A stretch of 64,000 nt of DNA from Avena insularis (Eukaryota > Streptophyta > Magnoliopsida > Poales > Poaceae), in assembly GCA_023614405.1 (NCBI GenBank), contig CM042694.1, positions 355,712,010-355,776,009 on the forward strand. Reading direction: 5' to 3'. How positions within the stretch are numbered: the first letter of the stretch is position 1; each line of letters begins with the position of its first letter. Made by a program: the position numbers and the translations under genes. Shown piece after piece: positions 45,903-56,373 of the stretch. The notes below the pieces were generated by a model. It had not been told where the DNA came from. It made no database searches and worked only from the letters and a program-made list of their open reading frames with translations.

Positions 45903-47162
45903 TGATGGCTCTGAAGTATAGCCATCTACGTCCACATTTAAACTGGATATTAATCATATTTTTGATGAAATATCTCTCTAAACCCTGCCACTAATGCTAA
46001 TATTCATAGGGGTATGCAATCCTTTGTTCTTGTATTTTTCCTGCGCAAATAATGTCATTTAAAGGAGGGAATCACTACATTAAAGTCAAAGATACGATAT
46101 TTCCTTCAACCAGAAGAAACTAGGAGCCGTCCAACGAAGGTTGATGCTATAACAACCAACTATACGGCAGGAGAAAAAATTCCGACCGTATAGCTCTGCT
46201 CGTATAGTTGGCGCCGCCACCGTTAGGTCAAACAGAACAACTTCCGTGAAGGGACCCCTATATAAAGAAGCCTCAGACGACGGGAAAACATCTCTCGCTC
46301 CACCTCGAAGAAGCCAGACTCTGCCAAAAAGACGCCTCAGATCTCCAAACCCTTCTCCATCTCCATAGCTATCTTCCACCACTTGTAATAGTAGATCTCT
46401 TCTCTGATTGGTGACATTGTAAGACTATTGCTATCAATCTTATGATTTTCTTTACAATGTTTGTGATTGTTGATCTCATCTCTATGTGTGAGTAATTCTC
46501 CTTGGGCTAAGGGCTTCGACCTAGCCATGTAGCAATTGTGCATGTGATTTATCATAGATGGGATCGTGTATTAGTTTGTATGACATGATGATTATTGTAT
46601 CCTCTCTTGCCTCAATGTAAGGACTTGTCAGGTACCCAAGACCCCGAGGGTTGAGCCAGGTATAGGGTGTATGAGTGATGACTGATCTGCAGGTTGGGAA
46701 CCCCAGTGACAGAAGGGGTAGTACGGCTGTATGTGAGGGATTTTCTTGGGATTAACAGTGACATCACGATGCATATCATTAGTTCTCTTTCTTATATGGA
46801 TGAGACTAGTAGGTTATTGCTATAAGCGGTTGCAGAGGCAATAGCAATTATGGATGCACTGCCCACATATAATTTATCTTGCTCTAACAAGTACACGCAT
46901 ACTTTATTTCTATCTTTTATTCCCATCAGATGTTTTGCACAGCTACATGTGAAACCGAATGCCCTAGGCCCTCTCTCTCCATCATCGACAACCAACAAAA
47001 GATGCAAGCTACTGGTCTGGTGAAAACACAAAAGGAATTCTAAAACTCCCGAAGGTAGGTTAAAATAACTTCACTACGCATTCGCTTCCCGTGGATTCAA
47101 TAACCTAGGTCTACTAGGGAAAAAGAGCTATACTACATCCGTAAGCCGGATCGAAGGTATCA
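45903..47162 (+). repeat. Athila 3' LTR (1260 bp)
   Basis: TGATGGCTCTGAAGTATAGC to GGATCGAAGGTATCA. It retains the promoter segment (TATATAAAG at 46259) that the 5' LTR has lost, and one copy of the CCAACTATACGG hairpin. It is followed by the duplication AGGGG. Confidence 0.9.
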
Positions 47163-48662
47163 AGGGGCGACATTTGTCGTTTTGGGCTGTTGCGTCATTT
47201 AGTACTCATCGATGGAGCATGCTTACGCTTATTGTCCTTCGCTGGCGGCGAAGACGGCTGACCCTGCGGTGGAGATCGAGATGGACTCACGCTGTGGTGG
47301 TTGTAGTCATGGGGTGGGATTCTTGGAGGTGATGGAGGTGAAGGTAACATGCGACGACTCGGAGGTGGTGTTGGCCTTGGTGCTGAGCCTGGAAGCTTGA
47401 TCTTGTTCTTGTCCCATAGAATGATTCCACCCAATACTTCTCCAGGTGTCAAGCTCCATTGAGTCCCACCCTGTTGCGATTTCATCCACCCTGACTTTAG
47501 CATAGCCAGCTGGAATCTCACGGCCATGCTAGCATGCGTCACGTGGACAAGGTAAAGCACATCCAACCACCACCTTGATGGATAGGTTCTTCACCTTCTG
47601 ATGGAGCTCACAAGATGTCTGCTCCTTGATTCCATTCACGGGGTAGCCGAGACCGCCATCTACCATCCATGCATTGTCAGACGGGACCTCCGATTCAGCC
47701 GCGCTGCTTCTCCGCTAAGATGGGATGTCTGCTCCTTGATCCCTTGAGCAAGTAGCTCATTTATTTTAGCATCCCACTTTGGCATGGTATTCGCGTAGCC
47801 CTTGGCCCCAGGTGATGGTGATATTTCTTCTTCGCGGCATTTAACTTGTGTTTGTCTAACTTTTCCTTAGCAGCTTTTGAATCCTTGTACTTCACAAATG
47901 CATCCTAGTTATCCTGCTACTTTGTTAGATAGGCTTCGAATTTAGAAGGAGTCTTCTTCTTTTGATACTTTTGCCATAATGATTTCTTCTAGTTCTTGAA
48001 TAGTTTGGCCATCTTCGTAAGAGTCCACTGCTTGATTTTCTTCCTCAATGCAGCTGTGTCGGCATCATCCTCATATTCTGGCAGGGTGAAATGTGTCATG
48101 AGGTAATTCCAAAGACCCTCTTTGTACCTGTCGGTGACATACTCACCCTCTTCCGCCCCTTTAGTCCTATTCCACTCTTGAACGGTGATCGGGATGCGAT
48201 CCCTAACCATAACTCTACATTGTTGTACAGATACACTTTTAGCCTTTTTGGGTTCCAAGCGTTCACCCCGTGGTGATACCAGCATAATTGTATAACGCGT
48301 AGATGCGTCCAACTTTTTGGTCGGGCCTCGTTTGGAATATTGTTTGCTCAATGTGGAGGCCTAAGAGAAGAAACATTCGTCAATTTATATACAACTAAAT
48401 TAATGCATCTACTGATCACCGGACTTCATATATATACCTCGCCGAACTTCGTTAAGGGTCCACAGGAGCCGTCGGCTTCTCCTTGATCATTTTGGTCGAT
48501 CTCATCACCCTCACCGGAGGGGTTCAGATACATCGATGGAGATTCGGGTGGATGAATATGAGGGGCGCCATTGATCATATTCTCGAGAATTTCTTCTTGT
48601 TTTAGGTCTCTGCGGATTGGACTAGGTGGATCCATAGTTTCTGCAAAATGCGAGATGCACAC
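47163..48662 (-). pseudogene. CACTA second gene, N-terminal half (Ptta/En-Spm-like, TnpA-type)
   Basis: The first exon begins MDPPSPIRRDLKQEEILEN (about 48633) with an acidic stretch (SGEGDEIDQNDQGEADG), followed after an intron by KRGPTKKLDASTRYTIM (48340 on). The transposase-like core is WNYLMTHFTLPEYEDDADTA ... KKIKQWTLTKMAKLFKN. Stops (first at 47995) and frame changes occur between 47990 and 47570. A Pro/Ser-rich linker (RPTPPPSRRMLPSPPSPPRI, 47385-47200) precedes the point where Athila is inserted; the gene continues at 19119. TnpA-type proteins bind subterminal repeats. Confidence 0.65.
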
Positions 48663-48738
48663 AATATTATTTCAAAATGCACATAATATTTGAATATAGC
48701 AAAATCCGGGGGAGGGGGCGATCACCACCACCCTAGCA

Positions 48739-48862
48739 AAAAATATATTTCCTATATATACACAAAAATATATTTCCTATATAATACAAATATTTCCTAT
48801 ATATACACAAAAATATATTTCCTATATAATTAATAAAAATATTTCCTATATAATTAATACAA
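48739..48862. repeat. AT-rich minisatellite, ~32-36 bp units
   Basis: A repeated phrase AAAATATATTTCCTATATA occurs about five times, with spacer variants ACACA and ATTAATA. A minus-strand frame reads through it, but the protein is just the repeat (YIGNIFLCIYRKY). Confidence 0.8.
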
Positions 48863-49056
48863 ATATTTTGTGGCGGTGGCGGGCCGGGGTGGTGGCAGCG
48901 GTGGCGAAGGTCGTGGCTGTGGCGGCCGCGGCGACGGAGCTCGTGGCGTCCGGCGAGGGGGAGGGACGCTGGTGGCGATATGGCAGCCTGGCGGCACAGT
49001 GCTCTTCTCCTCATGATGTGCTAGCTCCAAGTCGAAAGAGCGGCACTATAAATACC

Positions 49057-49232
49057 CCACCACCTTTAGTCCCGGTGCGTGGCACCAACCAGGACTAAAG
49101 GGGGGTCTTTAGTCCTGGTTCCAGCCACGCACCGGGACTAAAGGGGTTGGGTGCAATTTCGGCTGCACAGCCTTTAGTCCCGGCTGGTGTTTTGGGCCGG
49201 GACTAAAGACCCAAATTTGCGCACACTGGGAC
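49057..49232. repeat. CACTA-type TTTAGTCCCGG hairpins (first module)
   Basis: Inverted pairs: TTTAGTCCCGGTGCGTGG with its complement CCACGCACCGGGACTAAA, and TTTAGTCCCGGCTGG with its partner GGGCCGGGACTAAAG. They are the same type as at the CACTA ends, but internal. Confidence 0.8.
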
Positions 49233-49270
49233 TAAGTTAGTGCCTGTTTTTTCAAAAAAAATCAATTTGT

Positions 49271-49890
49271 AACTATTATATTTTTTAAACTTATGAATTT
49301 GAGAAAAATTTCAACATGAAAAGTTTTTAAATTTGAATAAGTAATCAGAATCTATTTTTTGTTTTATAACATAATTATTATAACTAGTCAAACTATTAAC
49401 TATTTTGCCATTTTTAATTTAAAAATGCATTAACTATTATATTTTGCATATTTTTGAATCTCACTAAACTTTCAACATAAAAAATGCTTGAATTTGAATA
49501 AGTAATCCAAATCTATTTTCTGTTTTATAAAATAATTATTCTAACTAGTCAAACTATTAATCATTTTACCATTTTCAATTTAAAAATACATTAACTATTA
49601 TATTTTGCATATTTTTGAATCTCACTAAACTTTCAACATAAAAAATGCTTGAATTGGAAAAAATAATCCAAATCTATATTCTGTTTTATAAAATAATTAT
49701 TCTAACTAGTCAAACTATTAACCATTTTTCCATTTTCAATTTAAAAATGCATTAACTATTATATTTTCATATTTTTAAATCTCACTAAACTTTCAACATA
49801 AAAAATGCTTCAATTTGAATAAGTAATCCAAATCTATTTTCTGCTTTATAAAATAATTATTCTAACTAGTCAAACTATTAACCCTTTTTT
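49271..49890. repeat. four-copy 161-bp AT-rich tandem repeat
   Basis: Units begin AACTATTATATTTT at 49271, 49432, 49593 and 49754. Shared blocks are TCACTAAACTTTCAACAT, AATAAGTAATCCAAATCTAT and AATAATTATTCTAACTAGTC. Units 2-4 are closer to each other than to unit 1. No ORF. Confidence 0.88.
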
Positions 49891-49914
49891 AATCTCACTA
49901 AACTTCCCACCGCT

Positions 49915-50040
49915 TCCCGCCATGTTTTCCCGCTCTTTACCTCTAACCCAGGGCTTTTAGTCCCGATTGGAGCCACTAACCGGGACTAAATATATTTCCC
50001 GCCATTTCCCTCTGCTTCCCGCCATATTTTCCCGCCTTTT
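49915..50040 (+). promoter_or_regulatory. TTTCCCGCC (E2F-consensus) cluster, module 1
   Basis: Exact TTTCCCGCC at 49995-50003 and 50028-50036, with near matches CTTCCCGCC (twice) and TTTCCCGCT between 49910 and 50020. They lie between a TTTAGTCCCG hairpin and the ATG at 50047. The motif equals the plant E2F binding consensus. Binding is not shown. Confidence 0.4.
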
Positions 50041-50046
50041 CCCTCT

Positions 50047-50595
50047 ATGTCTAGGCCGGCCACCATGACCATCCACACATCCATTCTGACCCTCGAGGAG
50101 ACCGAGGCGTTGTGGGCCTCCAGCTACCCATGCCCGCCAGGCTACCGGCTGCCCGTCGACTGGATGTTGAGCGCTGGAGTTCCTGTCCCTCCTGTGCCTC
50201 AAGGTTCCGTCCGTCAAGCGGCCATCATGAACCACTTCTACCTCGAGCTCACGCCGGAGCAGCGGATGGATCCCTATTGGGATCCCGATAACTACGACAC
50301 CTGAAATGCCTTCTTCGCTAATCGGTGGGAAAGGGAGCTCACCAGGTACAAGGGTGATGGCCCACCCCCGGTGAACCACAACGAAGCCGGTCGCCGCATG
50401 TGGTGGGCAAACCGGACTATCGTCAGTGTGATATGCTACATCGCCCAGGGAGATCATCCTCGCCTGCAGTACCCGCACTTTGACCCTCCAAAGAGCCACA
50501 AGAAGGGTGGTAGTGGTGAAGGGCGCGGGCATAGTGGCGTCGTCATCCAGGAGCCCCCTCCCTCACGTGTCGTGAATCCGAGGCCGGAGTGGTAG
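50047..50595 (+). pseudogene. small plus-strand ORF inside the CACTA, one internal stop
   Basis: The frame opens at 50047 or at the second ATG 50065 (MTIHTSILTLEETEALWASS), with PCPPGYRLPVDWMLSAGVPV, a TGA at 50302, then in the same frame FFANRWERELTRYKGDGPPP and NEAGRRMWWANRTI, ending at PRPEW before a TAG near 50593. The Pro-rich start, WxxFFxxRxExEL and GRRxWW pattern recurs in my memory of unnamed Triticeae proteins. No function is known. It runs opposite to both transposase genes. Confidence 0.45.
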
Positions 50596-51149
50596 GTGCC
50601 CCGGAATATACCCTGCTGGGCCTAGGATCTAGCCGCGTGCGCCTAGCGACGACGATGACGATGATGATGAAGATAATCCTGAAGCTGTGTACTATAGGGA
50701 TAGATATGAGTATGACTAATGGGGGGCCTTTAGTCCTGATTCCGTAGTCCCAGTTTTTTAATAACAATAAATGTCTTGAGTGTTAGTCCCAGTTGGTCTC
50801 TATAGAACTTTCTCGAACTATGAAGATGTTGTTCTATTCTTGGGCCGAGGAGCTAACTAATTTCATATATTAGGAGTGCCTCTATGGCCAGCTAAAGGGA
50901 GATGCCCGAGGACTGGATCCTCCGGCATCTCCCTGAAGCTGGTCGTAGTGTTGTTCCAGCTCTCTCACACCATCAATACGCCAGGGAGCTAACTAATTTC
51001 ACATATTAGGGAGTGCCTCTATGGCCAGTTTGTTGGAGATGCCGAAGGACTGGATCCTTAGGCATCTCCCTCAAACTGGTCGTAGTGGATCCTTAGTGTT
51101 TAAAGGTGATAACTTCTCAAGGATGCTGGCCTATTTATAGTGTCGCCAC

Positions 51150-51260
51150 CCATATTTAGTCTCGGTTGGTGTCTCCAACCGGGACTAAAGATCAAACCGG
51201 GACTAAAGATGATCTTTAGTCCAAACTAAAGATGATCTTTAGTCCCGGTTGGAAACACGC
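51150..51260. repeat. CACTA-type TTTAGTC hairpins (second module)
   Basis: TTTAGTCTCGGTTGGTGTC with CCAACCGGGACTAAAG, then GACTAAAGATGATCTTTAGTC (an interrupted palindrome) and TTTAGTCCCGGTTGG. They precede the second TTTCCCGCC array, in the same order as in module 1. Confidence 0.75.
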
Positions 51261-51276
51261 ACCGGGGCTAAACATA

Positions 51277-51382
51277 TTTCCCGCCATGTTTTCCCACCAT
51301 GTTTTCCCGCCACATTTTCCCGCCATGTTTTCCCGCCACATTTTCCCGCCATGTTTTCCCGCCCTTTCCCTCTATATATAAG
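51277..51382 (+). promoter_or_regulatory. 13-bp-periodic TTTCCCGCC array plus TATA box, module 2
   Basis: TTTCCCGCC occurs at 51277, 51303, 51316, 51329, 51342 and 51355, with TTTCCCACC at 51290, giving seven units at an exact 13-bp step. TATATATAAG follows at 51373-51382 and an ATG at 51395. Six units match the plant E2F consensus exactly. TATA to ATG is only about 20 bp, so transcription may start downstream of that ATG. Confidence 0.5.
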
Positions 51383-51394
51383 TCGGCGACCATC

Positions 51395-51870
51395 ATGACC
51401 ACCACGCATCCACACATTCCCTGCCACACATCCACACATTTGCCGCCGCCTACTTTAGGATGCCCCCACGTGTTCGTCCATGACTCAGCGGCAACGACGA
51501 CAGAGTACTGGGCTCCATTGGGCATGTCCGAGACTGGGCTCCGCCGGGCTGGCACTGGGAGGTGCTACCTTCCGAGACGCGTAGCTAGGTGAGGAATCTG
51601 GGTCCCGTCGTCGACCCGGAGCTTCTTTGGTGGCGGTCGCATGGTCCAGGAGCGGTGTAGAGGGAACCGGCCCCTGAGGAGGTGGTATAGAGGCGTGTCA
51701 GGGAGGAGGACGAGCACGTCCGCTGCTATATGTATGTGTTGGAGGTCAGGTTTTCCAATACCTGGCAACTTCTTCAAGGACCTCACCCGAGCTATGCTCC
51801 TGTGATGGTTCCTTCTCTTTGGGTGACCACCTCCCGCGGCTCAGAACCTGATCGTCGACGTCCAGTTTGA
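51395..51870 (+). pseudogene. second small plus-strand ORF module, decayed
   Basis: The start region (ATGACCACCACGCATCCACA) is homologous to that at 50065, showing that promoter and gene start were duplicated together. Downstream, frames with stops read VREEDEHVRCYMYVLEVRFS and HPSYAPVMVPSLWVTT (about 51690-51830). No family is recognised. Confidence 0.3.
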
Positions 51871-51991
51871 TTGAGCAAGATATATTACATGAAACGGGGG
51901 CCTTTATGTCTCAAATAAAAGGTTTAATATATTACATAGATTTATGTCTCAAATAAAAGGTTTAATACATTATTACACATCACCAACATCT

Positions 51992-54900
51992 AGTGTTGTG
52001 GTTTTTTTCTGCACCGTAGCCATGGAGAATCTTCATCATTTAACAGGATGCTTGGGTCAGTTTTCACTTTGAAGGGCGGAATTTCATGAAACTTATTGTA
52101 ATCTTCTGACATGTCTATCTTGTCATCCACTCCCACGATGTTTCTTTTCCCTGAAAGAACTATGTGGCGCTTTGGCTCATCATATTCTGTATTCTTTTGC
52201 TTACCTTACCTTTTTCTCGGTTTGGTAGACATGTCCTTCACATAGAAAACTTGAGCCACATCGTTGTCTAGGATGAATGGTTCATCCATGTACGCAAGAT
52301 TGTTGAGATACACAGTTGTCATGCCGTACTTTTGGTCTACATGTACCCCGCCTCCTGTCAGCTTGATCTATTTGCACCGAAACAAAGGGACCTTAAAAGT
52401 AGGTCTATAGTCAAGTTCCCATATCTCCTCTATGTACCCATAATACGTGTCCTTCTGCCCATTATCATCTATTGCATCAAAGCGGACACCACTGATCTTG
52501 GGAGATCGTCTAAAATGTATTCCCATTTATCTCGTACCCTTGGAAAGTACATATAGTCGCAGATGGTAACCTGGCCAGCGAGTACAACTGATCTCCAACA
52601 GTGATGTTATTCATGAGATGTGTCTGCAACCAACTACCGAAATTATTCTCGTGTTCCCCTTTAATCAAGGAGTCAGGCTTCCCCGGGTTTTCGGAGCATA
52701 GAATATTTTTGTGTTTCTCGATATATGGAGCCACCACGGTGGAATTGTGTAGAACTATGTAGTGTGCTTGAGTGAAAAAATGCCCGTCCCTACATACTAT
52801 TGATTTTCTTCCTAGTGTGCCTTTTCCAGTCAGCCTCCCCTCATACCGAGATTCAGGAACACCAATTGGCTTAAGGTCAGGATGAAAGTCAACACAAAAC
52901 TCAATGACCTCCATTGTTCCATAGCCCTTGGAGATGCTTCCTTCTGGCCTAACACAGTTATGAACATATTTTTTATGACTCCCAATTAACCTCTAGAAGG
53001 GGAACATATTGTGTAGAAAGAAAGGACCGAGAATTCTAATCTCTTCGACTAGGTGAACTAGGAGGTGCATCAAAATATTAAACCACATCAATTTGTAACC
53101 CTGATAGACTTTCTTGATCGATTACCTTCTGAGAAATTGCATTGAGGAATGCACATACCTTCACAATGGCTAGTCGAACATTTTCTGATATAATTCCCCT
53201 CAATGCACCGGAAGAAATTGCGTCATAAGCATGTGGCAGTCATGAGACTTTAGGTTTTTAAATTTTTTATCTTTCATATTTACTATTCTCTTTTTATTCG
53301 ATGAGAAGCCAGACGGGGCCTTGATACTGAAAAGGACTTCAAAAAAGATTTCATTCTCTTCTTTGGTAAGAGCATAGCTAGCAAGCCCTTGAAACTGCCC
53401 TAGATGCTTACCGAATGGTCCTTAATGATGTTGCTGGTCCTCCCGTGCTGCCTGGGTATCTTTTGACTTCCCATACAAGCCCAGGAAGCCTAGAATATTC
53501 ACGCAAAGATTCTTCATCAGGTGCATCATGTCGATTGCAGAGCTAACCTCATGCACTTTCCAATAGAGTAGCTCCCAAAATATAGATTTCTTCTTCCACA
53601 TGGGTGCGTGTCCGTCGGCATCTTTCAGAACACGTTGTCCTCTAGGACCCTTTCCACATATTACATCTAAATCCTTGACCATACCAAATACATCAGCACC
53701 AGTCCAGGGGATAGGCTTCGTCTGGGTTTCTGCCTTGCCATTGAAATGCTTGCCTTTTTTCCTTAAGGGATGACTAGGCGGAAGAAAACGACGATTATAC
53801 GGGTACACATTATTCCTACATTTATCCAGATATATACTTTCAGTCTCATCTAAACAGTGCGTGCATGCATTATATCTTTTGTTAGTCTGTCCTGAAATGT
53901 TACTAAGAGCAAGCCAATCATTGATGGTTACGAACAGCAATGCTTGTAGGTCAAATTCCTGCTTTTTGTGCTCATCCCACACACACGTACACCTGGTTTG
54001 GCCCAAAACTGTAAAAGTTCATCAACTAATGGCCTTAGGTACACATCAATGTCGTTACTGGGTTGCTTCGGTCCTTGGATGAGCACTGGCATTATAATGA
54101 ACTTCCGCTTCGTGCACAACCCAGGAGGAAGGTTGTAGATACATAGAGTCACAGGCCAGGTGCTGTGACTACAGTTCTACTCCATAAAAGGATTCATGCC
54201 ATCGGTACTTAGACAAAACCATAAGTTTCTTGCGTCACCAGCAAAGTCCAGGAAGTCTCTCTCGATTTTATCCACTGCCGACCATCAACAGGGTGCCTCA
54301 ACTTCCCGTCTTTCTTATGGTCTTCCATGTGCCATCGCAACAACTTGGCATGCTCTTTGTTTCTGAAGAAACGTTTCAACCGTTGTATTATAGGAGCATA
54401 CCACATCACCTTGGCAGGAACCCTCTTCGCGGGTGGCTCGCCCTCAACATCACCAGGGTCATCTTTTCTGATCTTATACCACAATGAAATGCATACCAGG
54501 CATTTATCCATATTCTCGTACTTCTCACCGCGGTAGAGGATGTAGTCATTAGGGCATGCATGTATCTTCTGTACGTCTAATCCTAGAGGGCAGACAAGAT
54601 TCTTTGCTTCGTACGTACTGGAGGGCAATTCGTTATTTCTTGAAAGCAGATTCTTCATTATTATTAGCAACTTTTCAAATCCCGAGTCAGTCACATAGAT
54701 CTCTGCCTTCCACTTTAACAATTCCAGTGTGCTACCCAGCTTCTTCTGGCCATCTTCACAAGTTGGGTACAACAATTTGTTGTGGTCCTGTAACATCTGT
54801 TCGAACTGCAACCTCTCCTTTTCTGTGCCGCAGTCTCGCTTTCCATCAGAAATGACCCGACCAAGATCATCAGTGGGCTCATCTGGTTCCCGTTCTTCAC

Positions 54901-55240
54901 CCCCTTCTTCTTCTTTGTCTTCCATTGCAGTATCAGTTTATTCAGGGAACAAAAATCGGTAGTTGTCATCATCGTTCTCTTCTTCATCGCTGTCTTCCAT
55001 CATAACCCCTCTTTCTCCGTGCTTGGTCCAGACATTATAGCCGGACATGAAACCAGACCAAAGCAGGTGGCTCTGAATGACTCTTTAGGAAGTGTGAGCC
55101 TGCTCATTCCGACATTCAACACATGGACAACACATAAAACTACCCTGCTGCTTGTTCGCCTCGACCACAAGGCGAAAAGAACACACGCCTTCTCTGTAAG
55201 CGTCAGAGCGTCAGTCACCGTACATTCATGGATGGCTCAT
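51992..55240 (-). pseudogene. CACTA TNP2-type transposase (TnpD-like)
   Basis: Start at MSHP (55240), immediately followed by a stop. A transposase-associated domain (MCCPCVECRNEQ ... LLWSGFMSGYNVWTKHGE, 55140-55020) is followed by an acidic linker. The TNP2 region comes next (LLYPTCEDGQKKLGSTLELL, YEAKNLVCPLGLDVQKIHAC, 54770-54530), then KVMWYAPIIQRLKRFFRN. The central catalytic block is TRCTCVWDEHKKQEFDLQAL ... WTGADVFGMVKDLDVICG (54000-53640), with IDMMHLMKNLCVNILG near 53500. The C-terminal part has KSHDCHMLMTQFLP (near 53240), CVDFHPDLKPIGVPESRYEG and a DUF4216-like end (YGYIEEIWELDY, VFYVKDMSTKP), stopping at 51992. Several stops (one near 52370) make it a pseudogene. It would bind and cut CACTA ends. 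Confidence 0.85.
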
Positions 55241-55282
55241 CTGCAGTATACAACCATATATATCAAACGGTGCTCAAATTAG

Positions 55283-55524
55283 TACTGCGCGGTCTAAACG
55301 AGAAAATAGTTGCTAACCTTTTAGGACACTTTGAAACAAAGAGGAGAAACCTTAAGTGTGGCTCGGACACCTCATATCATGTTTGTCTTGTGTGAACTCA
55401 AGTGGCATCGCTCTCATATGCATTTCATCGAGTACCTCTAGTGCATAAGAGAAAAAAATATAGCACAAACTTCGCCACACCTTTCCCCATGAAAAAATAG
55501 AGGAGAGTTGTGCCATATATAGGG
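55283..55524. other. CACTA 5' flank of the transposase gene
   Basis: Upstream region of the transposase gene with no ORF. Presumed promoter; no clear TATA box is seen. Confidence 0.35.
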
Positions 55525-55743
55525 CCAGCCCATTGGTCCCGGTTTGAGATACAAACCAGGACTAATGGGTGTGCTAGGGCCTAGGCACTAGACACTTTAG
55601 TCCCGGTTTGTATCTCAAACCGGGACTAAAGGTCTCTTACGGACTAGGACAAGTAATTTCGGGAGATTCTGGCCGTCCGGTTCGGCCGATTAGTCCCGGT
55701 CCCAGTGATGGCCGGAACTAATGGCCCGAACCAAAGGACTTTT
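55525..55743. repeat. CACTA right subterminal repeats
   Basis: Two long hairpins: GGTCCCGGTTTGAGATAC with its partner GTATCTCAAACCGGGACT-like arms, and TTTAGTCCCGGTTTGTATC with its complement. Then TTAGTCCCGG...GGCCGGAACTAATGG leads to the damaged terminus at 55740. They mirror 16954-17190. Confidence 0.8.
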
Positions 55744-55746
55744 TTA

Positions 55747-56373
55747 TGAGAAGCTAGTTAGTTTGAAACAATTATCAAAGACAGTTGACAAGTACTATAA
55801 AGAAATGAAGAAAATAATTATACACACTGATGTTCGTGAAACTCAAGACCAAACCATGGCATGTTTCAATGCAGGTTTGAATTATTCCATTAGAAGAATT
55901 GTCAATCACCATCCATACACTACTATGGCCGAACTGGTGCATCAGTCACGAGAGGCTGAGAAGCAAGTCATTGAATATAATAAATATGCAGCACGTCAAC
56001 GTTACTCACAAGGGTCAGCTTCACAGTACAACAAGGGAATTTCCGCTGGTCGTAGTTTACAACCTGAGAACGCGTCCATGACTCATAGTTCAGTAGTTAA
56101 AAATAATGATCATTTTCCAACATCCTCACGTAGATCAGCAACACCTGCTGCTAGTGGGGTGTCATCTACGGACTCATCAACTCGTGCACGCAATAAGGAA
56201 TGTCACAAGTGCGGCGGACTTGGACACTTCAGGAAAGATTGTCCAAATAATAAGGTCATGATTCTCACCGATGAGGGATATATTTCAGAGGAAGAAGAAA
56301 TTAATCCATTTGCTGATTGTGATGACACGCGCCTTCTACGGATGAACAAGTGGACTGCCGACCGGGGACTCTA
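55747..56373 (+). pseudogene. Gag of element E, 3' part
   Basis: It continues the frame of 15926-16953 with YEKLVSLKQLSKTVDKYYKE, aligned to [20 protein letters not shown] of element B. A CCHC knuckle CHKCGGLGHFRKDC (about 56203) and an acidic tail follow. The first codon is completed across the CACTA junction. The frame closes at 56371. Confidence 0.88.

Larger units (their letters stand above)
19120..47162 (+). mobile_element. Athila-type non-autonomous retrotransposon with nested insertions
   Basis: LTRs start TGATGG(A/C)TCTGAA and end GGATCGAAGGTATCA. The 5-bp duplication AGGGG is exact at 19115-19119 and 47163-47167. The primer-binding site TGGCGCCGTTGTCGGGGA (38549) is the type used by Athila elements. 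The interior encodes Athila-like Gag, an aspartic protease and a large ORF in the env/3' position, but no RT, RNase H or integrase between them. Subtracting the C+D insertion (19462-37690) and the solo LTR leaves about 8.3 kb. It is similar in design to the abundant non-autonomous Triticeae families Sabrina/WHAM, though I did not verify the family. Confidence 0.85.
16954..55743 (-). mobile_element. CACTA (En/Spm) transposon, about 38.8 kb with nested insertions
   Basis: The left end CACTAGTGGATAACAGG at 16954 follows CTA. At the right the host gag resumes at 55747 after TTA, compatible with a 3-bp CTA duplication that has one change. The last ~10 bases of the right terminal repeat (expected ...CTAGTG) are missing. 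Both ends carry TTTAGTCCCGG/CCGGGACTAAA subterminal hairpins. Genes are on the minus strand: a TNP2-type transposase (51992-55240) and a second gene with Ptta/En-Spm-like and Ulp1-like parts (17391-19119 plus 47163-48662). Removing the Athila insertion (19120-47162) leaves about 10.7 kb, normal for an autonomous CACTA. Confidence 0.85.

Noticed and set aside
48733..49014. Minus-strand frame with YIGNIFLCIYRKY repeats
   Set aside because: It only translates the AT-rich minisatellite and has no other supporting feature.
51239..51555. Minus-strand frames with KTWREN / KHGGK repeats
   Set aside because: They are translations of the 13-bp TTTCCCGCC array on the opposite strand.
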